Shown here piece after piece: positions 22,676 through 33,316 of a DNA stretch of 64,000 nucleotides. The notes below the pieces were generated by a model. The model ran no database searches, was not told where the DNA came from, and worked only from the letters and a program-made list of their open reading frames with translations. The position numbers and the translations under genes are program-made. Numbering within the stretch: position 1 is the stretch's first letter; each line of letters opens with the position of its first letter. The DNA lies in contig JARWIR010000016.1 in assembly GCA_029959085.1 (NCBI GenBank), positions 21,523,499 to 21,587,498 on the forward strand, in the 5' to 3' direction. This DNA is from Nemophila menziesii. Lineage: Eukaryota; Streptophyta; Magnoliopsida; Boraginales; Hydrophyllaceae.

Positions 22676-23565
22676 TAGGAAAAGTTATTGAAACTCGAAT
22701 CCAAGTGCACCATATTAGGTAATGAAATAATCTTCAATCAATGTATAACTCTGGTAATAAATTTCCGTCATGTAAACCGTCAGAATATTTCATGTATATC
22801 TCCACAAAAATCGTTTTTTATTAGATCAAGAAACTCCAGCTTGCTCAAATGTAATCAACTTTGCGTAATTATTACTCAGAAATTAAAAGTTTCCCAACAA
22901 AAGTGCGGTGATGTTCAATAGAGAGCCAATTTCTTGAGTAATGACCACTGTCAAATTGTTACCCCATAAGGTTAATATCTTCATGTCTTGACAATAAATT
23001 ATTTGTTTAGAAATTTGTCCAAAGACTGATATTCGATTAAATCTAAAACATCATCCAAACTGCAGTTTCTGGTGAAAATTAAGGGAATGCGTAAAAGTTA
23101 TTCCGAAAAACAGAAAAAAATTTAGCCTATTCACACCGGTCCATGATTCTCCTGCTAGACTTTTCGAACTAAAATCAAGATACTTAAAATTGATGAACTT
23201 ACCAAACAAACTCCAATCTCACTGGTGAATTTTTTCGAAGAAATATTCATAATCACCAAGCTGATGCATATTCTAGAAAAGATTTTTGTATCACCTTAAA
23301 TTTTGATGAAAGAAACATTGAGAATATCCATACCCTCCAGGCTATTGAATCCAATTGAGTTCATCTCACTATCGAAGATATTTTAGATAGATTCAACACC
23401 TTAAGGTTATTACACTGGCTTTGGATATGACCATTAAATATCAGAAATCAAATTTTTGGAGATATCAAGGCTTGAGAGATCTGTTAGAGCTGAGAAGTTC
23501 CGTGACATTTTCCCAGAAATTTTATTGTCTGAGAGGTTGATTTGCTTTGATCAAGCTTGAAAGCT
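22676..23565 (-). pseudogene. LRR receptor-like kinase ectodomain fragment (At1g74360-like)
   Basis: Leucine-rich-repeat remnants on the - strand, in order from high to low coordinates. About 23560-23440 reads NLSDNKISGKMSRNFSALTD and continues LSSLDISKN. About 23410-23340 reads NNLKVLNLSK. About 23205-23130 reads FKYLDFSSKSLAGESWTG. About 22862-22780 reads LEFLDLIKNDFCGDIHEIF. About 22730-22676 reads LPNMVHLDSSFNNFS. The order and wording resemble the ectodomain of the plant LRR-RLK subgroup typified by Arabidopsis At1g74360. Stops and frame changes are frequent, and the membrane and kinase parts are absent. It is a dead fragment opposite in orientation to the preceding TGT and EF-2 pieces. 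Confidence 0.72.
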
Positions 23566-24039
23566 TTACATAAGGATCGACTAGTGGCGCAGGCTGAGAG
23601 TAATAAAACTCATTCTTATAAGGATCTTATGCTTGGGGATGCCTAGTACAGAGAACCCACACTAGAGTTCACAATGGGGTTAATCAAAGCATTGGTCCTG
23701 TCAATTTGGGATTTTATTAAAAGAATAATTTCTAATTAATTACAATACGTTTTTTTATTTTTATTTTTGAAATATTTTTTCGTCATTTTTTTTCAATTTT
23801 TTTTTTCTAATTACTTTTTTCAATTTTTCTTTAAAATCAAAATTCCAGGTACACTATATTTATAAATTCCTGTAACACACAAAGTTATACAATCGATCTA
23901 AAGGAATTTTTTTTAACAAAATTGTTTTTTTTCTCTTTATTAATCGCATATACCATATTTTTACTCGTTTTAAACTATCTTAATATATTATTTTTTTGTC
24001 CAACACTTTTTTGTTATTTTTGTGTGTTTGTGTTTTAAG
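23566..24039. other. Intergenic AT-rich DNA
   Basis: No gene is visible. The last 300 bp is very T-rich and leads into the tandem-repeat block. Confidence 0.5.
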
Positions 24040-25045
24040 GTTTTATGTGTTCCAGGTCACACAAAACTTGATTTTGTTTATTCTAATTCTGTGTATTCCT
24101 GGAACACACAAATTTCAGAATTGTGTATTCTCGCACAAATATCAAATTTGTGTATTCATGGAAAACACAAAACTCAAATTTGTGTAATCACGGAACATAT
24201 AAAACTCGAATTTATGTATTCCTGAAATACAAAACACTTGATTTTGTTTATACCAATTCTGCCTATTTGTGGAACAGTGTATTTTTGGAACGCATAAATC
24301 TCAGATTTGTGTATTCATGGAACACATAAAACTCAAATTTGTGTATTCATGGAACACATAAAACTCGAATTTATGTATTCCTGGATTACACAAAACATAA
24401 TTTTGTTTGTTCCAATTTTGTGTATTCCTGTAACACACACATCTCAGATTTGTGTATTCTTGGAACGCACAAATCTCAGATGTGTGTATTCATGAAACGC
24501 ATAAAACTCGAATTTATAAAACTCAAATTTGTGTATTCATGGAACACATAAAAATCAAATTTGTGTATTCATGGAACACATAAAAGTCAAATTTATGTAT
24601 TTCTGGAATACACAAAACTTGATTTTGTTTGTTCCAATTCTGTGTATTTCTGAACACACAAATCTCAGAACATTGTATTCCTGGAACACATAAAACTCAA
24701 ATTTGTGTATTCATGGAACACATGAAACTCAAATTTGTGTATTCATGGCACATAAAACTCGAATTTATGTATTCCTGGAATACACAAAACTTGATTTTGT
24801 TTGTTTCAATTATGTGTATTCCTGAACACACAAATCTCAGAACTGTGTATTCTTGGAACGCACAAATCTTATATTTGTGTATTCATGGAACACATTAAAC
24901 TCAAATTTGTGTATCCATGGAACACATAAAACTCGAATTTATGTATTCCTGGAATACACAAAACTTGATTTTGGTTGTTTCAAATTTGTGTATTCTTGCA
25001 ACACACAAATCTCAAAATTGTGTATTCATGGAACACATTAAAAAA
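24040..25045 (+). repeat. 32-bp minisatellite with higher-order structure
   Basis: About 1 kb built from a 32-bp unit of the type TTTGTGTATTCATGGAACAC plus ATAAAACTCAAA; neighbouring units at 24309, 24341 and 24373 are exactly 32 bp apart. A marker variant (CTTGATTTTGTTTGTTCC-like) recurs near 24068, 24237, 24390, 24619, 24791 and 24964. Several of these spacings are near 170 bp, a loose higher-order period. All frames stay open for long stretches only because the repeat lacks stops, so the apparent proteins here are not genes. Confidence 0.85.
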
Positions 25046-25239
25046 AATTCGGGGAAAAATTTGAAAAAAAATATCAAAACAAATTTTAAAAAATGAAAAT
25101 AAATAAATATTATTATAATTAATTAATAGGCCTATAGACATTTTTGTAATCTTCTAATTTTTTGTGTTTAAGTGGGAATTAAGTTGAAGTTGTAATTAAT
25201 TGAGAATTCTTACGCTCTCCATTTAATTAACTGGCGTTG

Positions 25240-25990
25240 TCCCTAAAAAAATTAGGGGTTTAATTGCATTTTTAAAAAATATTAGGGGTTAAATTGGACT
25301 TTTAAAAAATATTTAAGGACTTAGAGGATTTTAATAAAATTTAGGTGCTTTGGAATTAACTTTAGATGTTTAGGGGTTAAATTGAACTTTTAAAAAATAT
25401 TAGGGTTTAATTGCATTTTAAAAAAATATTAGGGGTTAAATTGGACTTTAAAAAAAATTTAAGGGGTTAAATTGGACTTTTAAAAAATATTAGGGGTTTA
25501 ATTGCATTTAAAAAAAATATTAGGGGTTAAATTAGACTTTAAAAAATATAAGGGGTTTAATTGCATTTTAAAAAAAAAATTAGGGGTTAAATTTGACTTT
25601 TAAAAAATATTTAAGGCCTTAGAGGATTTTAATAAAATTTAGGTGTTTTAGAATTAATTTTAGATAATTAGGGGTTTAATTGGACTTTTGAAAAATGTTA
25701 GGGTTTAATTGCATTTTGTAAAAAATATTACGGTTTAATTGCATTTTTAAAAAATATTAGGGGGTTAAATTGGACTTTAAAAAAATATTAGGGGTTTAAT
25801 TGCATTTTTTATAAATATTAGGTGTTAAATTGAACTTTAAAAAATATTAGGGGTTTAATTGCATTTTTAAAATATATTAGGGGTTAATTTGGACTTTTAA
25901 AAAATATTTAAAGCCTTATAGAATTTTAATAAAATTTAGGTGCTTTGGAGATAATTTTAGATATTTAGGGGTTGAATTTTAAATTTTGAA
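25240..25990 (+). repeat. AT-rich tandem repeat with about 298-bp higher-order unit
   Basis: Monomers of about 30-33 bp (AGGGGTTTAATTGCATTTTT and AGGGGTTAAATTGGACTTTT, each followed by AAAAAATATT). A distinct spacer (TTAGAGGATTTTAATAAAAT) recurs at 25321, 25619 and, decayed, at 25916. That gives a higher-order period of 297-298 bp with about two and a half copies. The block abuts the CACTA transposase gene. Confidence 0.85.
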
Positions 25991-26010
25991 AATATCAGAT
26001 GACCGCTATT

Positions 26011-27748
26011 ATGCCGAGAGGACACGGTGGAGACGGGATGGTCGCGACCCCACTCAGAATCCAAGCAATCCCATCGGGGGTTGCAACGCACCGGGTAATC
26101 TTTCTTTGTAAACCTAATTTTGACTAAATTATTATTATTTTAATCGTAAAATTAAATAGGTAATAACCGGAGAAAATCGAGAGGCAAGACGACTCTTGCA
26201 TGGTCCAAGAGTCGAAGCGGAAATACGGAGGTAGGCTTTCGGTGGATTTTTGCACGTACGACAACACCTTGAAACCGGTGGGCAAATACTCCCATCATGT
26301 GACTCGGGTAATCAACCACACTCGGGAGAATGTTCTGCTTTACCATAAGTTCTGGACAGATGTCCCCGAAGAAGAGCGGATAAATATTTTGACACGATTA
26401 GAAGTAAGTCAACTAATTTTTTTTTAATTTGTTTATCGTAATCTAAAAAAATATATTTAATTTAATTTATTTGTAAACATGAATTTTTCTTGGTAGAGGA
26501 TTGGCAGGCCCGCCCAGATTGGATGGATATCCAAGAAATGATAACCAATAAATGTGGTAAGGGCTATAGCGACCACAAGAATAGAGTGAAGAGAAAGTAT
26601 TATGAGTCTCAGACGAAACCGGATGATCAGACACCCGAGAACTGGGAGCGCACCTTGAAGATGTGGGACTCGGAGCAAGCTCAAGTAATTGTACTATTTT
26701 AACTTGTTTTAAATAAAATATTATCTTAATTGACTAACATCTTTTTTATTTAATTGCTTGTTTAAAAAATAGCACCAAGCTAAAGTAAATAGGGAGTTGC
26801 TGCAAAACCTTAGCGGGGCGGGATCTATGAGCCACACCAGGAGGAGGGATAACTTGGTGGAGGTAATAAATATTTTTAAAATATTTATTTAAAATATCTT
26901 TATTTGACCGTTTGACTTTTTACAGGGAGAGGGGAGTAGTCAACCCCCTCAAGTGGCCGGGGGTGACGTGGAAGAGGTCCCTCTACCCAAAATAAAAAGA
27001 TTCTTCTTCGAGATCGGGTGGAGTAGTAAGAAGAACGGGTGGAAGAGACCCGAGTACGAAAGAGCACACGTAAGTTTAATATTTAATATATCATACTATT
27101 TATTATATTTTAATATTTTAATGTATTTATTTTATTGTACTGGGAGCGTTGAGGGAGATTCTCGAAAATAGAGTTCGGGAATCACAAAGTCAAAGCGGCG
27201 ACTTATCCTGTTCACCCACCATGACGCAACAGGAGTAGGTCGACACAGTGATGGAGGCGGCCCGATTAGGGTTAGGAGATAGGACCCGCTACTGGATCCT
27301 AGGAGTTGGCCACCCGCTTCCGGAGAAGAGGAAGTCTTCTAATGCCTGGGATCCGGTAAGCGAGAGTATGCTTCACGACTACGAGTGGTTGATGAAGTCC
27401 CTGAACGAGTTCCTTGTCTCCATAGGAAAGGACCCGGTGCCAGACAACATTTCACGGTCCTCGGCTTCCACTGCTAGTACGCGACCCACGAAAGAGGCGA
27501 TAGACTCACGGATGAGTACAACCATCATGTTGCTCAATAGGTACCGAGAAGAACGTGGACATGAGGAAGAACTTGTCCCTCCATCCGACAATCCATCTGC
27601 TGCTCCTATTGGTACCCGCCGATCCCGACCCCATGCCCGACCCCGATCCCGATCCAATACCTCTGCTCTGTCAAGCTCGCGCCTCCATCTTATGGACCAA
27701 GGTGAAGAAGAAGATGAAGATGAAGATGAAGACCTTTCTAATCCTTAG
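26011..27748 (+). pseudogene. CACTA-associated Transposase_24-type protein, decayed
   Basis: The second protein found in plant CACTA (En/Spm, Ptta) elements, probably a DNA-binding accessory factor. Pieces with GT-AG borders: from ATG 26011 to 26094; about 26160-26403 (KYGGRLSVDFCTYD through INILTRLE); about 26497-26682 (from EDWQARPDW to WDSEQAQ); 26773-26861; 26925-27070 (KRFFFEIGWSSKKNGW); 27149-27748 (LGDRTRYWILGVGHPLP, ending in an acidic tail). Family landmarks are the Asp/Glu-rich wh-like middle part and the RYWILGVG motif. Damage: a frame slip near 26200-26220 between the RGKTTLAW and KYGGRLS segments, and an in-frame TAG at 27236-27238. Confidence 0.75.
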
Positions 27749-28059
27749 TGTGTTATTCAGTTGACTGTTTATTATACTTGTGTTGACTTTTTATGACTTT
27801 GACTATTCGACCTTTGGTTTGTAATTATCGACTTTTTATGACTTCGACTAGTTTTGACTTTCGTATGTATGACTTTGACTTTCGGTTAATTTACTTTTGT
27901 CGTTTCATATACAGAAATAAATAGATAAAAGTAAAATAAAAAATTAATAAATCATAACAATTAAATAAATAAAAGAAAAACAAAAAATAAATAAAAGAAG
28001 AACAAAAAATATATAAATTATATAATTAAAATAAAGTAAAATAAAAATGCCAAAAAAAA

Positions 28060-28391
28060 AACTTTAGCGAGGACAATGTCCTCGCAAGAAATAAAGTCAA
28101 AACTCCTCGCTGAAGAGTTGACCATTAAAGGCGACGACTTTGTCGTCACAATTGATTAGGTCTCTAGCAAGGACAAGGTCGTCACAAAAGACGTTATCAT
28201 TAGCGACGAATTGGGGTCCTCGCTAAAGATAGCTACCTCACATGACGACACAAGAGAGTGAGGGTCTCTTGCGACGAAACTTTAGCGAGGAGTCTTTAGT
28301 GAAGACTGGTCCTCGCAAAAGACCAAAATGGTCTTTAGCGAAGACTTTGCCTGTCTTTAGTGAGGGAGACGGTCTTCGCTAAAGACCGTAA
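28060..28391. repeat. CACTA subterminal repeats
   Basis: Many short direct and inverted copies of motifs such as TTTAGCGAGGA, TCCTCGC and TCTTTAGCGAAGAC, ending against the CACTACAACGG terminus. Such arrays are the transposase-binding regions of CACTA elements and can fold into strong hairpins. Confidence 0.85.
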
Positions 28392-28402
28392 CCGTTGTAG
28401 TG

Positions 28403-28615
28403 CAATTCGAATGTACAAGAGTGCAAGGTTATCTGATGAGTTGGGGTATTAGGAAAATAGTATGTGAAAATAATATGGGAGCTATACTCCAGGGTATACG
28501 TGGATCATTGGAGTTCAATTGTTAGCTCCTAGGTTTTTTTCCAGTAATCTCGGGACATCATCACAGAAATTGCAAAATATACTCAAGTATAGGGCACAAA
28601 TGGAGTAGCAGAATT
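28403..28615. other. Short spacer between CACTA and LINE-B
   Basis: About 210 bp. The + strand reads with few stops in pieces, but I do not recognise a product. Together with 35897 onwards it is the pre-insertion locus of LINE-B. Confidence 0.4.
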
Positions 28616-28686
28616 CGTGGTCTACAATCTTTTTTTTTTATTACATCGGAGATCCAAAACAGGATCGTGTTACACACAAAAACCTT

Positions 28687-31600
28687 CTAGTCTATTACAT
28701 TATTGAGTAGCTTAGACTCATAAATTAATCTAGGCCACTTATAACCCATCCGGTCCTTCGTAAGAGCGCCCCAAATGCCATCCGGCGGATCCTCGAAGAA
28801 CATAAAATCACCTTCAATCTTCCCGCCCTTCTTAGCTAGCCAATCCGCGCACATATTAGCTTCCCTATAGATGTACCTTAATCGAAAATCCTTATGTCTA
28901 TCCAAAAGTAGGCGAGCTTGTGTGATCCAATATGCCCCAGGCCCTCTACCATTTGTTGCACTATGAATTAGCTCAACTACCTCCCTTGAATCCACCTCAA
29001 CAGTTACCTCTTGAAACCCCAATCTTTCCACTTGTTTGAGGCCCTCCACAAGCGCTATTAATTCCACGATAACTGGAGAACAATGAAACACCCTCATACT
29101 AAATCCCCCAAGCCAATCCCCATTACAATCTCTCACTAGCCCACCTCCTCCTCCTACCTGTCTTTCACTAATGTAACTTCCATCCGTGTTGAGTTTGACC
29201 CCTTTAGTAGGTTTTGACCACCCTACCAAGGATATAGTAGATTTCTTTGACACCGAGAGGCCGGGCAAATGTCCCCACGCTCTAGTAATTCCAATAGCTA
29301 TATACTTTGCTTTACGTACCATTGCCGCTTCATTAAATGTGATGTCTCCATTGAAAACAATCTCATTTCTTTGTTTCCAAATAACGTCTAGAAGTGCACC
29401 AAAAAATACTCCCCATCGAACCCCAGCAAACAACATGGTACTAGAAATATTTTTGATCCACCATGCTTGCTCTTCCGCTGTCAAAACCGCGCTCCCCTCT
29501 TGCTGTGTTTCCCCATCGTAGCTGCTCATCATGGCCTCCCGCGCCACTCGTTGCTGCTCCTGCCCCGCCACCAGTTCTGTCCTCTCCATCGCACCAGCAC
29601 CACGTCCAGTCAACTCCGAAACAGCAGGTCTGCAGCGAGCTGTATTATTGGTGCTTGAGCTCGAAGAAACAGAAAGATCACCCCTGTTCGCCGAGGTCAG
29701 TTCTTGCATGGACCTGTTATGCAAATAACAATTGTTAGTTTCCAGGCCCAGCCCCCCTCCCCTTATATTGGTATCCATAACCGAAGTAAAAAGAAAGTTA
29801 GCAGTACATACCTCCTCCTCCCCTCCATGCTTTAGCACTTCACTTTTAACTAAGGCCCACACTCTACTAACCTTCCCACAATTCCGAAATAGGTGAATTG
29901 CAGACTCCACCTCCCTTTGGCATAACGGACAAGATGAAGGCACATTCATACCCCGCCTAATTAGATTTCCTCGTGTAGCAATTCTTTCCCTAACCGCTCG
30001 CCACAGAAAAACTCTAGTTCTTTGTGTCGATTTTAATCCCCAAATCTTCTTCCATAAATACTTCATGCTAGTATCGAAGGGCCGATTTCCCCATCCTACT
30101 GATTTAACCGAAAAGATACCATTGATTTCCGATGTCCAAGACACCAGATCAGTCATCGATTCATCCCCCCCCACTCTTATTTCCGCAATCTTTAATAATT
30201 TGGATGGAGGTAGGAAGCTTTGAAACGCCTCCCATTCCCACGTACCATCCTCCCGTATATAGTCACACACTCTTTTAGGCAATTCACTAGTTTCGAAAAT
30301 TCCTATCACATGCTCAATGAGAGGAGAATCCTCTATCCATACATCACACCAAAATGCGACCATCTCCCCATTGTTCACCACCCACCGAGAACCCCTTCTA
30401 ATCACCTCTAATCCCTCCACAATAGCTCGGCACATTTGTGAATCCGTTTGCTTGCTCAAATATTGCATAGGCGGCCCTTTGAAGTATTTTTCTCTCATTA
30501 TCCTAGGCCACAAGGTAGAGGTGTCATGAATTAATTTCCACCCTAACTTACCCAAAAGCGCTTTATTCATATCTTCCGCGTATTTAAATCCCAATCCACC
30601 AGCTTCCTTAGGACTACAAATATCCTTCCATGAAACCCAATTAATTCTTTTCTGATCCTCCGAAGAACCCCAAATGAATTCCCGCCTAATCCGATCGATT
30701 TCTTCACACACATACCCCGGTAATTTCTCAATTTGCATAACGTACATAGGGGCCGCACTAAGAACTGATTGAGCTAGTGTGATCTGTCCCGCTAAAGATA
30801 ATGTGTTTCCCTTCCACTTAGCCAACTTTCCACGAATGTTGTTCACGAATTCTCCAAAAAATCCTCTCGGACGCCTACCTGATAAAATATTCACACCTAG
30901 ATAATTACCAAGCCTATCACTCCTTTGATACCCACTCCGCACCGAGATATTTGACGCCACATCTTCCTCAACGTTTTTGGAAAAATATATTATCGATTTC
31001 TCTTTGCTAATTGTTTGTCCCGCCGCCCTACAAAAAATGTCAAGAGATTCCTGCAATAACCTGAAACTATCAACAGATGCTTCCGTAAATAAAATTAAAT
31101 CATCAGCAAAGAATATATGTGAAATAGGAGACCCCCCTGGACAAAGATAAATTGGCTTCCACGATCCAATGCGCACCAACTCCTGAATAAGTATCGAAAG
31201 CCTCTCCATGCATATGACAAATAGGTAAGGTGAAACAGGATCACCTTGCCGAATCCCTCTCTTAGGCGTAATTGGTTCAAGTGGTGCTCCTCTCCATAAG
31301 ACACTAAGCTCGTTATCCTCCATTCCTGAAATGATAACTGACACCCACATAGGTGGCACCCCAAGAAGCTCCAAGGATTCCCGAATGAAATCCCACTTTA
31401 ATTTATCATAAGCTTTAGCTAAATCCACTTTTATCGCCATATAGCCTCTTTTTCCTTTCACATGTCTCATCACATAGTCCACTTCACTTACGAGAACAAT
31501 ATTATCAATAGTAGATCGATTCGGTAGAAAGCTACTTTGGTAAGGTCCAATGTTCTTAGCTAAAAGAGGCCGCAACCTATTAACCAACACTTTCATACAA

Positions 31601-33216
31601 ATCTTGTAACATACATTAATCAAGCTAATAGGTCGAAATTGCGTAATAAATTCCGGATTTCCTAACTTTGGAATCAAATGAATTAGTGTGCCTAACACCT
31701 CCTTAGGGAATCGCCCCACCCTCAACGCATCTCTAATCATCTCACAAACAGAAGGCCCCACTATATTCCAACACCTTTGATAAAAACCTGCTGTGAATCC
31801 ATCCGGACCTGGTGCCTTATGCGGTGACATTTGGAAAACTGCAAGACGAACCTCTTCATCATCGACCACTCCACCTAAACTCTCAATCTCACCTACCTCA
31901 AATCTTCTCGGATGTGGGAGCCCCCTTAATATAGCGGGACATTCCTCATGTGAAAACAGATTCTCGAAAATACCTCTAACCCAAACCTTCTCTGATTCCT
32001 TATCATCTATCCACTGCTGATTGTCATCTCGAATACGTAACTCCTCTATTTTCTTTTTCTTAACTTGTGCCACACAATGGTAATATCTCGTGTTGCGTTC
32101 CCCCGAATTAACCCATTCTGTATGTGCTCTCTGAAACCAAAAAACTTCCTCCTGTTCAAGTAAACTCTCAAACTCCCCAATCAATCTCGCCTCTAATCTT
32201 ACCAAAGACGGATTATAAGAGTTCTGAATCACCTTCTGTATACCCGCAATCCGTGCTATTAATCGACGCTTCTTACGAAAAATATCTCCAAAAAACTCAC
32301 ATTTCCATATTTCTAGTTCTTGTCTCAAGATCGCGATGTTATCACCAAGATTCCTCCCTATCATCCATTTTTTCTCCACCAAATCCTTGAATCCCTCATG
32401 AAAACACCAAGCAGATTCAAATCGAAAGCGCTTAACACTAGGATTTCTTACCGAAGATGGCGTCAACGAGACTAAGATAGGCGCGTGATCCGAATGTACT
32501 CTAGGTAAATGTAAGACCTTTGATTCCCTGAAGGCATCGAACCACAACTGATTTCCATAGGCTCTATCCAGGCGTTTAAGGATACGAACCCCTGACCTCC
32601 ACGAATCAGACCACGTGAACCTAGGACCCACAAACCCCATGTCTTCAAGACCACATTGGTCCCTCCACCTTTCGAATTTTACCATCATCCTGTTCATGCC
32701 CTCTACACCACCAGTCTGATCATCCGCTACTCCTATCTGATTAAAATCACCTACTACTAGCCAAGGTTCCGCAATTTGGGATGAAGCCAACTCTAATGAA
32801 TCCCATAAAGATTCTCGGATCCAACTCTTCGGACTTGCGTAAAATGCAGAAAGCAACCAGGGAATACATGAGTCTCTAGAAATCCGTAAATTTATTACCT
32901 GTTTACTCGCCGATAACAATTGAACTGATACACAAGTCTGATTCCAAAGAACCCATATCCCTCCGGAGAATCCCACCGCGTCTACCCTAATAGATTTCTC
33001 CATGCGAAGGGACTTGATTATATTAGTCGCCTCCGCACCGGAAGCTTTCGTTTCCACCACAATCGCAATTATGGGTCTATGTCTATCCGCTAAATCGCGA
33101 AACGAACGTCTAAACCCATCGCTATTAGCACCCCTACAATTCCAAAATAAAACGTTAACTGGATGGTTAGTCGAAGACCAACTTCCCCTATTAATTACAT
33201 TGGTTGTATTATTCAT
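28687..33216 (-). CDS. LINE-B ORF2: endonuclease, reverse transcriptase, zf-RVT, RNase H
   Basis: Polyprotein of about 1509 residues from the ATG at 33216 (MNNTTNVINRG). The frame is open to 33363, but the extra 49 codons cross T-rich leader and give an implausible hydrophobic peptide, so I prefer the inner start. Domains in order: apurinic-type endonuclease (VLFWNCRG, VVETKA, VVGDFNQIG, SDHAPIL); reverse transcriptase (HKAPGPDGFTAGF, KVDLAKAYDKLKWDFI, RQGDPVSPYLF, catalytic FFADD); zf-RVT zinc ribbon (CPLCQREVESAIHLFRNC); RNase H (LNTDGSY, VEVDSREVVELI, REANMCADWLAKKG). All catalytic motifs I can check are present and the frame is unbroken. The enzyme should nick target DNA and copy the RNA in cis. 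Confidence 0.94.
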   Translation of the reverse strand: MNNTTNVINRGSWSSTNHPVNVLFWNCRGANSDGFRRSFRDLADRHRPIIAIVVETKASGAEATNIIKSLRMEKSIRVDAVGFSGGIWVLWNQTCVSVQLLSASKQVINLRISRDSCIPWLLSAFYASPKSWIRESLWDSLELASSQIAEPWLVVGDFNQIGVADDQTGGVEGMNRMMVKFERWRDQCGLEDMGFVGPRFTWSDSWRSGVRILKRLDRAYGNQLWFDAFRESKVLHLPRVHSDHAPILVSLTPSSVRNPSVKRFRFESAWCFHEGFKDLVEKKWMIGRNLGDNIAILRQELEIWKCEFFGDIFRKKRRLIARIAGIQKVIQNSYNPSLVRLEARLIGEFESLLEQEEVFWFQRAHTEWVNSGERNTRYYHCVAQVKKKKIEELRIRDDNQQWIDDKESEKVWVRGIFENLFSHEECPAILRGLPHPRRFEVGEIESLGGVVDDEEVRLAVFQMSPHKAPGPDGFTAGFYQRCWNIVGPSVCEMIRDALRVGRFPKEVLGTLIHLIPKLGNPEFITQFRPISLINVCYKICMKVLVNRLRPLLAKNIGPYQSSFLPNRSTIDNIVLVSEVDYVMRHVKGKRGYMAIKVDLAKAYDKLKWDFIRESLELLGVPPMWVSVIISGMEDNELSVLWRGAPLEPITPKRGIRQGDPVSPYLFVICMERLSILIQELVRIGSWKPIYLCPGGSPISHIFFADDLILFTEASVDSFRLLQESLDIFCRAAGQTISKEKSIIYFSKNVEEDVASNISVRSGYQRSDRLGNYLGVNILSGRRPRGFFGEFVNNIRGKLAKWKGNTLSLAGQITLAQSVLSAAPMYVMQIEKLPGYVCEEIDRIRREFIWGSSEDQKRINWVSWKDICSPKEAGGLGFKYAEDMNKALLGKLGWKLIHDTSTLWPRIMREKYFKGPPMQYLSKQTDSQMCRAIVEGLEVIRRGSRWVVNNGEMVAFWCDVWIEDSPLIEHVIGIFETSELPKRVCDYIREDGTWEWEAFQSFLPPSKLLKIAEIRVGGDESMTDLVSWTSEINGIFSVKSVGWGNRPFDTSMKYLWKKIWGLKSTQRTRVFLWRAVRERIATRGNLIRRGMNVPSSCPLCQREVESAIHLFRNCGKVSRVWALVKSEVLKHGGEEEVCTANFLFTSVMDTNIRGGGLGLETNNCYLHNRSMQELTSANRGDLSVSSSSSTNNTARCRPAVSELTGRGAGAMERTELVAGQEQQRVAREAMMSSYDGETQQEGSAVLTAEEQAWWIKNISSTMLFAGVRWGVFFGALLDVIWKQRNEIVFNGDITFNEAAMVRKAKYIAIGITRAWGHLPGLSVSKKSTISLVGWSKPTKGVKLNTDGSYISERQVGGGGGLVRDCNGDWLGGFSMRVFHCSPVIVELIALVEGLKQVERLGFQEVTVEVDSREVVELIHSATNGRGPGAYWITQARLLLDRHKDFRLRYIYREANMCADWLAKKGGKIEGDFMFFEDPPDGIWGALTKDRMGYKWPRLIYESKLLNNVID

Positions 33217-33316
33217 AAAACAACTATCTTTAATTAATAAAATCAACAATAAAAAAACACAACAAAAGATGATTAAGAAAAAATAAAGTAAAAAAAAGGA
33301 CAGTACAGAGACTTCC

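Larger units (their letters stand above)
26011..28402 (+). mobile_element. CACTA (En/Spm) DNA transposon, right part
   Basis: The element ends at 28402 with CCGTTGTAGTG, the complement of a CACTACAACGG terminus. Inside it are subterminal repeats (28060-28391) and a Transposase_24-type gene. The left terminus was not found: the block left of 26011 is tandem repeat and no CACTACAA occurs on the + strand at a sensible distance. Either the left side is deleted or it is hidden beyond the repeats. The TNPD-type transposase of autonomous CACTA elements is also missing, so this copy is non-autonomous. Confidence 0.8.

Noticed and set aside
24022..25041. Chain of open frames of 60-90 codons with peptides such as CIHGTHKT
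   Set aside because: They are translations of the 32-bp minisatellite in several frames; open only because the unit lacks stops.
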